From Takakia lepidozioides (Eukaryota; Streptophyta; Takakiopsida; Takakiales; Takakiaceae): DNA of 64,000 nucleotides. The notes beneath the pieces were generated by a model. It was not told the DNA's origin. It made no database searches and worked only from the letters and a program-made list of their open reading frames with translations. A program made the translations under genes and the position numbers. Every line of letters starts with the position of its first letter. Positions within the stretch are counted from its first letter, which is position 1. Shown one piece after another: positions 52,340-63,073 of the stretch. The stretch is from positions 18,662,001 to 18,726,000 of the forward strand of contig CM060731.1 of the NCBI GenBank assembly GCA_030704615.1. Reading direction: 5' to 3'.

Positions 52340-53672
52340 TAGCGTATTTTATGGCGCAGGACGGGCTATTTCGGCGCCGAAATACCCAAGTGGAATGTGC
52401 TGAAGTGCCTTGTGCTGAAGGCTTCCATCGTGCTATTTCGGTGCAGTAATTCCTACGTGGAATTTTATAAGGCCCATATTATGAAGGCGCACACTGGGCT
52501 ATTTTGGCGCCGAAATTCCAAATATGAATGTTAGAAACGACAGTGTTTTCATGGCTTCTAGTTCACGGTTCGCTGGTGTGCATAAATTACTTGTAGGGTT
52601 TTTTACTTTACTTTGCGTCTCTTCTGCTTTTATTATTACATTGTGGTTTGCGGAAGAAATGTTGGGAATCGGACATGCACAGTCTAAACACAATGATTTC
52701 AAAAATCGTCAATATTTTCATTAAGTGATTCAGAACTGTACAACAGAAGGATCCAAATGAGACTTTGCTATGGCGAGGATCCGCGATCACTGTCCAATGC
52801 ATCCCCAGCCTCATGCAAGGATGGCTGCCATCCACCTACCTCCGAACCTGCACTGCTGCTACCGCTGTTACTCTGAGAAGCCCTCCCCTCAAAAATACCA
52901 TCCTCACCAGCTGGAACTGTCCACCTGGGTGCGGAACTGTCCTCATCATCCCCCTTGCTCTCAGACGCGGATTCTATGACGAACTTGCCTACTCTGCTTT
53001 TCACAATTCCATGTTTGGCCTCACGCCTCATTATAATTCTCTGCTCCTTCCCGAATATCAATTGCTCAAACTGAGTAGGCCTATCCTCCCTCCTGATGGC
53101 TTCTCTGGCAGCCGTGTCTACATAGGGTGGTAGAAAAAACGGCTTCTGGGGACTCGCGAGAAACTATTTTCTGGCAAAGAATGGCCGATGCGATTCTGTC
53201 TCCTCCTCTGCAACAGGGTCCGATTCGGGCAAGTCTCCTAGCATTTCCTCGTCGGACGACTCTGCAAGGCTGAGTGTATGCACAAACAGAGAATGAAGCA
53301 CATTAGAACATTCAAACAGGGAATCATCGGCAGGTTGCATGGTCCCTACAACCGAAACCAATACACTTACTATGGTGCAACTCACTTGAAGACATGCATT
53401 GCAGGAAGCGGCTTCGGGCGCCCTTGCATCGGACGAATTTCCTGGACTTCCTCCTCATTCTCTTCCTCCTCCCCTTCCATGTCCTGTTTAGCGTTGTTGG
53501 GATCCTCAGTAGGAGGCAGACGCTATAGGCCCGCCAAATTGAAATCGTACAAGGCCGTATCCCCTTCAAATGAGAACATAAATCGGTTGGACATCATTCC
53601 CGCCCACATACAGGCACCTGCGAATTCATACGACACAACCAAAGCCAAAGTCAAGAATGACTCGCTTTGCTG
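52340..53672 (-). mobile_element. MULE-C: right-end fragment of a MULE-A-like element
   Basis: Reverse-strand match to MULE-A from about 27,140 to 28,450. It includes the intron acceptor GAATTCGCAG, the end of the methyltransferase-like domain, the tail exon, and two palindromic motif copies (TATTTCGGCGCCGAAATA at about 52,368; TTTTGGCGCCGAAATT at about 52,503). It has neither terminal repeat. The right break lies against the GTGCGACG repeats of a CACTA end. Confidence 0.85.
52768..53617 (-). pseudogene. MULE-C ParB-methyltransferase C-terminal fragment
   Basis: Equivalent of MULE-A exons 8 and 9. The first block has CMWAGMMSNRFMFSFEGDTA. A nonsense TAG replaces Gln in the LQRLP motif (about 53,526). 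The tail ends GEDGIFEGRASQSNSG.. and stops at 52,768. It is close to MULE-A, closer than MULE-B is, so C belongs to the A subfamily. Confidence 0.85.
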
Positions 53673-54190
53673 AGCGTGCGACGCCAATCCCGCGGAGCGT
53701 GTTTGCGACGCTGGGCCGTCGCCACCTGGCCGTCGCACGGGCGGATGAAGGGCAAAAGACAGCCCTTCCGTGCGACGCCCAAGCGTCGCCCCCCCAGCGA
53801 AGGGCAGAAGGCAACCCTTTCTGGCGACGGCCAGTCGTCGCACGCCGAAAAAAAAAACCTTTCTTGCTCTTTATTTCATCGCAGCCCTTTCTTGCGACAC
53901 ATGGTGGCATGAAGGGCAAAAGGCCCCTGCGACGGCCAGGCGTCGCTAACTGCCCGGCTGCCCTATTCTTGCAAAACAAAAACCAGGTCATAGTTTGAGA
54001 CGGCTGGCCGTCGCCGTTTGCGACCCCCGGCCTCATAAATCCTAAAAACCACGTCGCAGGTGGCGACGCGTGGGGGTCGCAGGCAGCGACGACATGACTT
54101 TCTAGGTTTAGGTTTAGGGCCTTTGGGGGTTCTTAGTTTTTTTTTTTTTTTTTTCATATGGTACTGGGGTAGGGTGTTTGTTTTTCTTTA
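53673..54190 (+). repeat. CACTA-like terminal region, copy 2
   Basis: Dense GCGACG/CGTCGC units (for example GCGACGGCCAGTCGTCGC at about 53,823), then GGTTTAGGTTTAGGG, a T-rich stretch and TTTCTTTATGG, matching 49,368-49,770. Next to it begins a - strand CACTA gene, so this is the 3' end of that element. Identical ends in front of a + strand and a - strand gene imply long inverted terminal repeats in this family. Confidence 0.6.
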
Positions 54191-54439
54191 TGGTTTAGCT
54201 TGTTGTTGTGGACCTTCTTGTAGATTGTGACATTCATTTTGATAATTCTCTTGATACCACATCTGTATGTGTTGTTCCAACATATTCATTGCCTCTGCCT
54301 TCTTTTTTGAAAGACCACCAGCCACAACCATATTTAATCAATCATAGAAATAAAGTACAGTATGCGTGTATATGTACAATCAATCGAAGGGATGGGTCCA
54401 GTTCAGTGCGAGAATTGTTATGTAGCTTTGATTTTGTGT

Positions 54440-55639
54440 CTAATCAACTTGAACATCATCATCCGGAGCTTCTTCATCCTCATCAAGCTGCAAGTCTTCT
54501 TGGTCATTGGAGTCATCATCATAAATGGCCCGGCCCTCAAAAGGCACCTCCGAATCATCCTCCACCTCGTTGTCAATGGCCGTGTCTTCGTCTCCTTCTC
54601 CAACATCCATATCTTCTAGAGCTTCATTATATAGGGTCCAAGATGCATTGTCCAGGGCGTCATCATCCTCTTCTACCCCCTCTACCCAACCTCCATCATC
54701 AGCATCATTATGACCAGTCTCTCCGTCCACCGCAATTGCCTCACCCCATGGAGATCCAAGACCATGATAGATACGTCTTCCTCTTGGCTGAGCATGCACA
54801 ACCACCTTCCAATTCTCCCCTCTTGTTTTGTCATCGGAGAAGAAAACTTGCTCCATGTCTGAAGGCCGTGAAAAAGGCTCATCGAAGGGACGATGAGTAG
54901 GGTTGAGCCTATCTGCATTGACGCGCATGAAACCACAATCATCTTGCACTAGTGTTGCGGAGGGCCCCACAAGATGTGGCTGGAACCACCTTCCCTTGAA
55001 GAGAAGAGGTCGGTACCTTGTATACTGAAGTTGGAGTATGCTCTCAAGCTCTCCAATGTACTCAAGTTTGCTCATAGCAGGTCGTGTATCTCCCTTGCCC
55101 CACACGGAGTCTTGCCAATATGTGGCACACAAGCCAGAATCAAAGGTTGTTTTGCGCTTCATGTCAAGAGCACGAATGCGGAAATGACGACCGTGAACCC
55201 AAACCGCCGTGTATGAGGTCGCGAATTGAGAGGGGCCCCTTGCAATGTCTTGCACCAAATTTGAAACCACCTCTCCTTGAGCAATGGCGTCATAAACTGA
55301 AGTCCGAAGCCACTGTTGGAATGAACTTAGAGGCTGCAATTCCATGGGCAAATTTTGTGAAAGAACATTCCGGCGGCCCGTTCCTCGTCGTGGGCGTCTA
55401 GTAACCGGCCTTGGATGGTTCCGCCTCCATGCAAGCGTCTCATCCTCTCGTTGTTGAATAGGATTATTGTATCTTGTCTCCCATTCATGTATGGATGGGG
55501 TGTTCTTCAGTATGAAGTCATGTGCTTGCTCAATCACCAAGGTCGGCAATTTTACCCTCTTCGATTTTTTGGGCAAAACGATGTCCTTGGTTCGTGCATC
55601 CTCCTCTTCCTTCCACATCCGAGGGGCTTCCTCATCCAC
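54440..55639 (-). CDS. CACTA transposase C-terminal part (DUF4216 region)
   Basis: An uninterrupted frame of about 399 residues. The DUF4216-type block is recognised by AVWVHGRHFRIRALDMKRKT, LLFKGRWFQPH, GFMRVNADRLNP, and VFFSDDKTRGENWKVVV. The protein ends in a strongly acidic tail (Asp/Glu-rich, about 54,730-54,440). In plant CACTA transposases DUF4216 follows DUF4218, as it does here on the same strand. Its overlap with the preceding frame at 55,632-55,639 means a frameshift or missed intron at the join. The first Met (MDEEAPRMWK) is therefore unlikely to be the native start. Confidence 0.75.
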   Translation of the reverse strand: MDEEAPRMWKEEEDARTKDIVLPKKSKRVKLPTLVIEQAHDFILKNTPSIHEWETRYNNPIQQREDETLAWRRNHPRPVTRRPRRGTGRRNVLSQNLPMELQPLSSFQQWLRTSVYDAIAQGEVVSNLVQDIARGPSQFATSYTAVWVHGRHFRIRALDMKRKTTFDSGLCATYWQDSVWGKGDTRPAMSKLEYIGELESILQLQYTRYRPLLFKGRWFQPHLVGPSATLVQDDCGFMRVNADRLNPTHRPFDEPFSRPSDMEQVFFSDDKTRGENWKVVVHAQPRGRRIYHGLGSPWGEAIAVDGETGHNDADDGGWVEGVEEDDDALDNASWTLYNEALEDMDVGEGDEDTAIDNEVEDDSEVPFEGRAIYDDDSNDQEDLQLDEDEEAPDDDVQVD

Positions 55640-56315
55640 CCTTTGCCATGTACTCTGTGCAATAGAACATAGCTTCTTGCAACGTATACCCCTCCGCCAT
55701 GCTACCCTCCGGGTGCGCCATTTGTCTTACAAATCCTTTCAAAGGCTTCATATAACGCTCAAGGAAGTACATCCATCGAGAATGAACGGGGCCGGCAATC
55801 GAAGCCTCTTCCACTAAGTGCACTACCAAGTGCACTTGGATGTCAAAGAAGGAGGGATGAAGGTGCATCTCCAACATACACATTACCTCCGCCGCCTCCT
55901 TCTTCATGCGTGGAAAATCTGCTTCTTCAAACTCTTCGGAGCAAATCCACCAGAACAAGCCTCCCAATCTATAGATTGTCTCACGAACCTCGGGAGTCAA
56001 TGTCCCACGTACTGCAATGGGCAAGATGTCTTGCAATAGATTGTGGTAGTCATGAGACTTCAAACCATGGACCCCGTCTTCTTCGCTGAACTTCGTACGG
56101 AGGGATGACCCATAACCAGTTGGTGTTCGGACAACACTTATGGTGGCTATCACTTTCTTGTATTCCTCCTTTGTCCATTGCCAAGGTGCGCGCCTATACT
56201 TCCACTGTACAACACCCTTTGGGTCCACACCATTTTGTTCGGCCCATAGATGGCGCATGCGACCCTGCTCCTCAAGCTCCTTTCTAACACCGAGAGAATC
56301 TCTTTTTGCAGCCAC
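55632..56315 (-). pseudogene. CACTA transposase DUF4218 region
   Basis: A clear DUF4218 signature: LKSHDYHNLLQDILPIAVRG, then FFDIQVHLVVHLVEEASIAG, RWMYFLERYMKPLKGFVRQM and AHPEGSMAEGYTLQEAMFYC. It lies between the Transposase_21 remnant (right) and DUF4216 (left), the canonical order on the - strand. The frame is clean within itself but not joined in frame to its neighbours. Confidence 0.8.
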
Positions 56316-57228
56316 TCCCTTCTTTGCCGGCGTGCCATGAAGAACTCAAAAAAGGGACGAGCAGACATTTTTCTCAATATGCATGGGATCTAGAAGATGA
56401 CGAATCTTCAGGTCCTACATATATCCCCACCCACAAAGACTTACACAAATTTTTTTACGTGAAAGTGACAATGCAAAGCATACCAAATGTGCAATATCAC
56501 ATGCATGCATAGGGATATTGACGGTGTTTTTGTGGAATATGTACCGCCCAATATGGCAACTCGTAGAAGATTGAAAGTCGTTTCATGCCAGGCACGTCCA
56601 CTTCACCGTCCGTGCCTGCATGGGCCTCCTTCCATCGATCCTCCCAAAACTACCCGGACGGTGTCATAGGGAGGGGGGGGGGACGTACTTCCTCTTTGCC
56701 ATCAAATAAGTGTTTCTCTCTTCTTCTCCATCGATGGCTCATAGGAAGAAATTTGCGGTAGTTGGGATATATCATCTAGTGAAGATGGCGGGAGCTATGT
56801 GCATCAAGATCATCGCCACAATGCAAGCATGCATGGTACCATTTGGTGCTTAGCCCCGAGCAAACAGTTAGTCCTGTATTACACATCTCGCCACATTAGC
56901 AAAAACAAAAAGTTGTCATGTGCATGGCCCATAATGCCATCTACCCCACTACGGTGCACAAGACTGTCGCCGCTACTTCAATCAATCCCAATCCAATTCG
57001 ATATTATCCGGCATTGACAAGTGAATGTACGCGGGTTGTTCATGGGGAAAATAATATACTTGGATAATCATGCATTGTCCAAAGCAAGATGTCTCTCATC
57101 TGAAAAGATTGTCCGGCCATAGGGTCAAGTGAAGCATCCAATGCTGAGACTCCCCTCCATAGCTCCTTAAGTTCATCAATAAGAGGTACGTGTCCATGTT
57201 TGTCACTTGTTTTTTCCCTATGAGACAT
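56316..57228 (-). pseudogene. CACTA Transposase_21 core, degraded
   Basis: Only the block LIDELKELWRGVSALDASLD and FQMRDILLWTMHDYPSILF (57,200-57,045) is plain; it matches the Transposase_21 pattern LxxELxxLW..GV..D....F..R..LLWT..D.P. After it the frame breaks into short pieces in several phases as far as 56,316. Sequence upstream of 57,228 is lost or interrupted. Confidence 0.65.
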
Positions 57229-57421
57229 TCACATCATTGTTTCAATGCTCCACCAATATGCAAATTATACTACAAAATGAATTACACGTCTTATTCCATG
57301 ATTATGTCACTCATCAATCTTGCATCCGAAGCGTCAGAGATCAGAAGTTTAATGTAAAGTCTAAGACAATAATAAACATGAAATGAGTACATTCACCTGG
57401 CACAATGGTAGCCAACAAGAG

Positions 57422-57740
57422 TGTACAGTCTCGCCTCCTATATATACTGGCTACTAGGAGGTTCCCTAAGAAGCTTCCCCAAAGGAGGTTTCTTGATGGA
57501 GAAGTTTCCTTAAACAAAGGAGGTATCTTGATGGAGAAGTTTCCTGAAAAGGAAGCTTCCTGAGCAGTTTCCCAAGTTACTCTCAGTAATTTGATAAACT
57601 CTCGGTAACTTGATAACTAATGGTAACTTATGGTAAATCATGGTAGATCATGGTGTATCACGGTAATTTTCGGTAACATGGTAACTTGGTGACTTCTGAT
57701 ATTTACTCCTGGTAAGTTCCTCTTGGCTATGTCCGTGACA
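57422..57740 (-). repeat. RT-3 3' LTR
   Basis: 319 bases, TG..CA on the - strand, starting TGTCACGGACATAG. It is longer than the 5' LTR because of an internal duplication of the AAGGAGGT..TTGATGGAGAAGTTTCC block. It contains the TATATATA box. Confidence 0.88.
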
Positions 57741-57743
57741 TCA

Positions 57744-57755
57744 CCCCCTCCTCTA
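57744..57755 (-). other. RT-3 polypurine tract
   Basis: The - strand reads AGAGGAGGGGG just before the 3' LTR. Confidence 0.75.
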
Positions 57756-57881
57756 GCGCCGAGTTCCTCGAGGAGCGGTAAAATCTTGGACTTGCTTAGA
57801 GTTGGAGAACCTCCCTCCTTAGTGTGTATCAGATACACTGAATATGGAGTCTTCACCTTGAAGTTAACTTGGCTGACATCA

Positions 57882-58467
57882 TTATTGTGACGTCTTATTG
57901 ACGTGTAGCTCGGGGCTTAGCTGGATATCGTTGATGAAACTCTTGGACTTTGTCAGATGCATGATGAAGGTTCCCACGTTCGTTCGTTCGTTGATGTCGT
58001 AGCCTTTCCAATGTACGAAATACTCAAGATGTTTATACTTGATGCGAGAATCTAGGACATTGTCGACTTCATACTCGATTTTCTGATTGACTTCGATTGG
58101 TGGAGGTGGTACGGAGACTCTCCCTGGAATATTCGATGGATGATACGACTCCAATAATGAAACACGAAAGACTGGATGGATGCGCATACTTCGTGGGAGT
58201 TCAAACCGAAAACTGACCGGATTTATTTGTCGAATAATTTTGAATGGTCCCAGGTGTTGATAATCTAACTTCCTTGATGGTCGCGAGGTTTGTATGTCCC
58301 GAAGAAGCCACACACGATCTCCGACCTTGAACTGGGGTTGGAATTGGCGATGTTGATCTGCATACTCATTGTATTGTTTCTGAGCTTTTGCGAGGTGGAA
58401 TGAAAGCTCCTTGGGAATCGTAGCAAGATGAGTAGCAAGGTTTCTGCAGCAGGGCTTCCAACAGTCT
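57882..58467 (-). pseudogene. RT-3 integrase C-terminus and chromodomain
   Basis: KVGDRVWLLRDIQTSRPSRK and LGPFKIIRQINPVSFRFELP form the SH3-like GPY/F module. YEVDNVLDSRIKYKHLEYFV and HWKGYDINERTNV form the chromodomain (about 58,095-57,980), with the aromatic and Trp residues expected for a histone-methyl-lysine reader. The open frame starts upstream (58,559) but is only in the correct phase from about 58,470. Confidence 0.8.
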
Positions 58468-59414
58468 TCATGTGGAAATGGTTGCTCGAGGATGATGACC
58501 ATAATTGGAGAAAAATGAAGTTTGCTTGGTCGAAGAATGTATAGTGTTGTTGTAGGCAAACTCAGCCAATGACAGAAGGTCCGTCCAATTATCTTGGTGA
58601 TAATTTATCGTACAACGAAGATACTGCTCCAAAATCTGGTTTACACGTTCGGTTTGACCATCAGTCTGTGGGTGATTAGCTGTAGAGATGTTGATCTTAA
58701 TATCCAATATGTGAAATGATCCCCTCCAGAAATTTGATATGAACTGTGATCCTCGATCAGATACGATGTCCTACAAGAGTCCATGAATGCGATAGATATT
58801 ATTGAGGAAGAGTCTTGTAGTTTCCTCGCCGGAATGAAATGGGCCATCTTCGTAAAATGATCTACAATAACAAGGATTGAATTGGTGGTCTCAGAAATTG
58901 GAAGGTTCGTAATAAAGTCCATGGACACGGACGACCATGGACCCTTGAGAATGGGTAATGGTTGAAGAAGGCCGTAAGGTCGATGTCGTGGTCCCTTCGC
59001 TATAGCCCACGTGTCGCAAAATTTTATAAATTCTTTTACGAGTTTCCACATCTGCGGCCACCAATAGTCCCTGGATATCAATTCCATTATTTTGTTGAAG
59101 CCGAAATATCCTACAGCCGGAAGATCATGACATGTTTGAAGAATTCGAAGTCGTGTAGGTCCTGGAGGTACATAGAGAAGTCCCTTGAAATAAAATAAGC
59201 CATATTTGAATTCGAAGTCGTTTGTAACATGTGGGTTGTCTCGAGGTCGATTTAGTTGACTTTGTAGTTTCGTAGCAAATTGGTCGCTCTTCATCGCTTC
59301 CTGAATCTCCTTTATGATCTCTGCATCGTCATAGGTGGACATGGATAACATATTCAATTGGAGATTTGCTGGTTTCAAGATGATGGATTTGTGTTGGTCG
59401 AAAGCTGCCTCCAT
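58468..59414 (-). pseudogene. RT-3 integrase, zinc domain and core
   Basis: The zinc domain is damaged: the GHFG His is Tyr (AVGYFGFNK) and the second Cys of the CxxC pair is Trp (FCDTWAIAKG). The core has the first Asp in VSMDFITNLPIS and, after a frameshift near 58,780, [20 protein letters not shown] with the catalytic Glu. The second Asp block around 58,760 is disrupted by the shift. Two frames overlap at 58,641-58,707. Confidence 0.8.
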
Positions 59415-59438
59415 TTTTTTCGGCGCAAGATACGATCG

Positions 59439-59798
59439 TCAAGAAAGAGCATCGGGGTTCCCTTGAAGATGTCCGGGGCGATAGGTAATGACAAAATCAA
59501 ACCTTGCTAGTGACATACCCCATCTTGCTTGACGTCGATTCAAAACACAAGCACTCATAAAATATTCGAGGTTTTTGTGATCGGTGTAAACAATGATCTG
59601 ATGTTTAGCTCCCTCCAATAGATGACGCCACTCCTCAAAAGCATCGATGATCGCTAGAAGTTCTTTGTCATGGATTTCATAATTGATCTTTGTAGCGGAA
59701 AATTTGCGAGAACGAAAACCAACAAGGTGAAGTCGGCCATCCGTACCGTATTGAGAGAGTAGAGCGTCAAGTGCAAAGTCCGATGCATCTACTTCCAA
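59439..59798 (-). pseudogene. RT-3 RNase H
   Basis: MEVDASDFALDALLSQ (first Asp), EIHDKELLAIIDAFEEWRHL (Glu), IIVYTDHKNLEYF (second Asp) and GNPDALS at the end. The domain is continuous and its catalytic residues are intact. Confidence 0.8.
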
Positions 59799-59877
59799 GA
59801 AGAATGGTTTAGATGGGTCTGCATGTACCAGTATTTGAGCCGTTGTAAATGCCTGCTTCAGTCTTTCAAATGCCTGG

Positions 59878-60859
59878 TCAGCCTTCTCGTCCTATACAAA
59901 TTTTGTCCTTCCATGTGAGTCGCGTCAATGGTGCAGCAATTTTGGAGTAGTCATTGATGAAGATTCTATAGAAATTTGCAAATCCCAGAAAACATTGTAC
60001 ATCTCGGACCGAAGTTGGTTTAATCCACTCGATGATGGTTTGTATTTTCTTCTGATCCATAAAGACGCATTTGTCGGAAATAATGTAGCCCAAAAATTCG
60101 ACCTCAGATTGATGGAAAAGACATTTTTTCAACTTGACATATAGTCCTCTTTCTCTTAATTTATCAAAGACAAGGCGTACATGACGGCCATGTTCTTCTT
60201 CATTATGTGAAAATATCAAAATGTTGTCCAAATAGATGACTACAAAGTCATCTAAAAATTCTCGAAAGATGTCATTCATCATATGTTGAAAAATTGCTGG
60301 AGCATTTGTAAGACCGAAATGCATAACACTGTAGTCAAAATGTCCATACCTTGTTCGAAAAGTTGTTTTTCATTCGTCTCCTTCTTTTATCTGTACAAGG
60401 TTATAAGTTCATCTCAAGTCAATTTTGGTGAAAATCTTCGCTCGTCCCAGCTGGTCGAGAAGCCCAAAAATCAGCGGCAACGGATAACGATTCTTAATTG
60501 TGACTTTGTTGAGACCGCGATTCTACACACATGCGTAATGATCCGTCCTTCTTTTTTACAAACAAGATAGACGCCCCCGTAGGTGATTTTGAATGTCGGA
60601 TGAAGTGTTTCGACAAATTTTCATCAATGTATTCATGTAATGCAGTCAACTCCGTTTGGGATAAGTTATAGATTGGGCCGAATGGTGGTTGGGCTCCTTC
60701 TTGTAACTCAATTGCACAGTCACAAGGTCGATGTTCTGGCAATATGTCTGCATTTTTCTTCTCAAAGACATCCTTGAAATCTTGATATTGAGTGGGTAAT
60801 TGAAGTACTTTTGTCTGTTGTGGTCTTGATCGGAGTCGCATAAAGTGCAAATGTCGCAT
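59878..60859 (-). pseudogene. RT-3 reverse transcriptase with YLDN active site
   Basis: The 60,859-60,494 part has the pre-RT block ([20 protein letters not shown], then [13 protein letters not shown]). The 60,324-59,878 part has FGLTNAPAIFQHMMNDIF and the active site VIYLDNILIFS, in which the second catalytic Asp of YxDD is Asn (codon at 60,225-60,223). At least two frameshifts lie between about 60,330 and 60,500. This copy cannot encode active polymerase. Confidence 0.82.
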
Positions 60860-60874
60860 CTTTTTTGGTAGCTC

Positions 60875-61342
60875 TCATGAAAGCTCTAGCTCCAAGGAAG
60901 AGGGGTTAAATACCTTTGATATTTCTACATTTTTGTCTTGCAGAAATTTTTCGATGTCAGGATTGTGAAGTACGAACCAGGGAAGTCCAAGAATCACAGG
61001 ATTCGTTGGAGACTGGATGACATTGAAAACAATATGTGATGTTTGATCTTTAAGCTTCACTTCAAGTGGTCGAGTTTCATGGTCCACATTTCCTGATGCT
61101 AACAGTCGTCTATCGATGACTTCAACGGGGGCCGAAAGTTTCTTCTTTACGAGCATTAAATTGTGTTCATTCACAAAGTTTTTGTCCATAAAACATGTTG
61201 AAGCTCCTGAGTCCAAAAGTGCTTCTACAGAGATATCTCGATTTTGCACTCTGATTTTTACCGGAACTGTGAAGCAAGGTGCAAGGTCTAGAGGTAGAAA
61301 AAGACATTTTTTCGGTGAAAAATTTGTGGTGTCCAGCCGCAT
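60875..61342 (-). pseudogene. RT-3 protease
   Basis: Retropepsin with active site ALLDSGASTCFMDKNF (D-S-G) and the second block NPVILGLPWFVLHNPDIEKF, which matches the form typical of Tf1/sushi chromoviruses. Continuous within these bounds. Confidence 0.8.
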
Positions 61343-61387
61343 GGTCCCTATTGCGACTGGATATCTTTGTCTTCTGACCTCCTCGTA

Positions 61388-61717
61388 TCAAACACCCCGA
61401 GCTTTGAATCTTCTATTGTTTGGGCAGTTTAATGTTATGTGATCTTCTTCTTCGCAATAGAGGCATAATCCATTCGAGCGTCGTCTTTGTTTTTCTTGTG
61501 GCGTCAATGGCTTGAATCGGACAGCATCAATCTGCATATGATCACTACCGGATGTCTGATGGATCGTTGTGTTTGGTGCCGTAGTAGCGGCGGCATGATG
61601 CGTCATCAACCATCCAGATCGCTTCTCTTGACGTCTTTCGAACAAACGATTATCGCATGCAATGACTTGGGTAATGAATTCACTCAGTGTGCTCACGTTT
61701 GGCATTGTCAGCAACAA
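61388..61717 (-). pseudogene. RT-3 Gag C-terminal part with zinc knuckle
   Basis: Ends with CLYCEEEDHITLNC, a CX2CX4HX4C knuckle in which the usual Gly before His is Asp. Upstream is a Gag helix segment (TLSEFITQVIACDNRLFERR). The frame is separated from the N-terminal part by frameshifts between 61,720 and 61,950. Confidence 0.75.
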
Positions 61718-61947
61718 ATCTTTTACATCCTCTTTTAGCCCACATCAAAACTGACTAATGAGGCTCTTCTCATTCCAGTCGAGGTCGCACGCAAGTTGTC
61801 GAAATTCGGCAGCATAAACGGAAGCTAGACGTGCTTATTGTCGAAGATTTCGCATCTTTGTCTCTGCAACTCATTCTCTATCATTCTCTCCAAACGTTGC
61901 AGTGAACTCGGACATGAATGCTTCAAAATTATATAGTAAATGCAATT

Positions 61948-62367
61948 TTATTTTCTAATAGCGGTGCAAACCAAGATAGGGCAGAAGGGTGCCCACGAAT
62001 CCCACTTGAATACCTTCATCGGGGTAGCGTTGTGGATGTAGTCGTAGGAACAGTCGTACTTGTTGAATAAAATCGCGAAATCTTGTACTCGTCCCATCAA
62101 ATTTCTCGGGCATGCTGATCTTTGGTTCTCTCGTAATCTGTTGAAGATGAACCGTTGCATTATGAGCTGTTGTAGTAGGGACTCGTATGATTGAAGACCA
62201 TTGTTCGACTCCTTTAACTCTGAAATTTGTTGTTGCAAATTGTGGAGAGCGTTGCCAAGATCTTGAGACTGATCGGCTTGCAATTGGGCGGTAGAGGTAC
62301 AAAGTTCTTGCATTTGGTGCTGAAGACTCTGCAATGTGGCAACCATTTCCGCAAATGTATCTTCCAT
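61948..62367 (-). pseudogene. RT-3 Gag N-terminal part
   Basis: ATG at 62,367 (MEDTFAEMVATLQSLQHQMQ) opens a coiled coil rich in Gln and Leu. The Gag core continues in a second frame (ISMPEKFDGTSTRFRDFIQQ, VRLFLRLHPQRYPDEGIQVG, about 62,125-61,985). One frameshift near 62,160 joins them. Confidence 0.75.
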
Positions 62368-62585
62368 CTTAACTAACTAAGGAACAAACTTTAGTATCGC
62401 CAAACTGTCAAGGACGAGAACATGACTGAACACAAACAAGAGATCAGACTAGAGGTACAAGACTAAACAAGAAGTCAAGGTCGGCGTGGCCGAATGCATG
62501 GTGGGTAAACATGAATCAAGATGATCTTTATAACAATGGACAAGAGTACAAGATAATAGAACTCGACTCGAATACGAGAATGCTG

Positions 62586-62650
62586 GAAACTGGACTGGGG
62601 TACCAGATACTAGAAACTGGACTGGGGTACCAGATACTAGAAACTGGACT
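62586..62650. repeat. 27-base tandem repeat in the RT-3 leader
   Basis: ACTGGACTGGGGTACCAGAT followed by ACTAGAA, two full copies and a partial third. Otherwise 62,368-62,798 is untranslated leader with no gene. Confidence 0.85.
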
Positions 62651-62784
62651 AAGACGCAGATGTATTTGCTTGCATTTGGCCTGAAGGCGGACGGAGGCCG
62701 CCAACATCCACCACCTCCGCAATTGTGCTTCAAGCTAGACTGGAGTACTGGGACTGGGAACAAGAGTAGTTTGAACTTGTGTTG

Positions 62785-62811
62785 GCGAGACTGAAGAGTG
62801 TCCAGTCTCGC
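62785..62811 (-). promoter_or_regulatory. Inverted repeat across the RT-3 5' LTR edge, possible self-priming site
   Basis: GCGAGACTG (62,785-62,793, just inside the element) is a perfect inverted repeat of CAGTCTCGC (62,803-62,811, last bases of the LTR) with a 9-base spacer. The 3' LTR copy of the outer arm (57,426-57,435) pairs over 10 bases. No tRNA-Met-type primer site is seen here. Tf1/sushi elements prime from the 5' end of their own RNA, so this is a candidate. Confidence 0.5.
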
Positions 62812-63073
62812 TCCTATATATACTGGCTACTAGGAGGTTCCCTAAGAGGCTTCCCCAAAGGAGGTTTCTTGATGGAGAAGTTTCCTCCAAAGGAAGCTTC
62901 TTGAGTAGTTTCCCAAGTTACTCTCGGTAATTTGATAAATTCTCGGTAACTTGGTAACTAATGGTAACTTATGATAAATCATATGGTGTATCATGGTAAC
63001 TTTCGGTAACATGATAACTTGATAACTTCTGGTATTTACTCCTGGTAAGTTCCTCTGGGCTATGTCCCTGACA
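62799..63073 (-). repeat. RT-3 5' LTR
   Basis: 275 bases, TGTCAGGGACATAG.. to ..GACTGGACA on the - strand, with a TATATATA box at 62,815-62,822. It contains GGTAACTTGATAACT-like short repeats shared with the 3' LTR. Confidence 0.88.

Larger units (their letters stand above)
57422..63073 (-). mobile_element. RT-3: chromovirus (Ty3/Gypsy with chromodomain), complete but dead
   Basis: Two LTRs (63,073-62,799 and 57,740-57,422) frame gag, zinc knuckle, protease, reverse transcriptase, RNase H, integrase and a C-terminal chromodomain, all on the - strand. Protease and pre-RT sequences resemble the Tf1/sushi type of chromovirus more than the usual seed-plant clades. Every domain is split by frameshifts, and the reverse transcriptase active site is substituted. 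I find no matching target-site duplication (AAGAG left, CTACC right). Confidence 0.88.
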
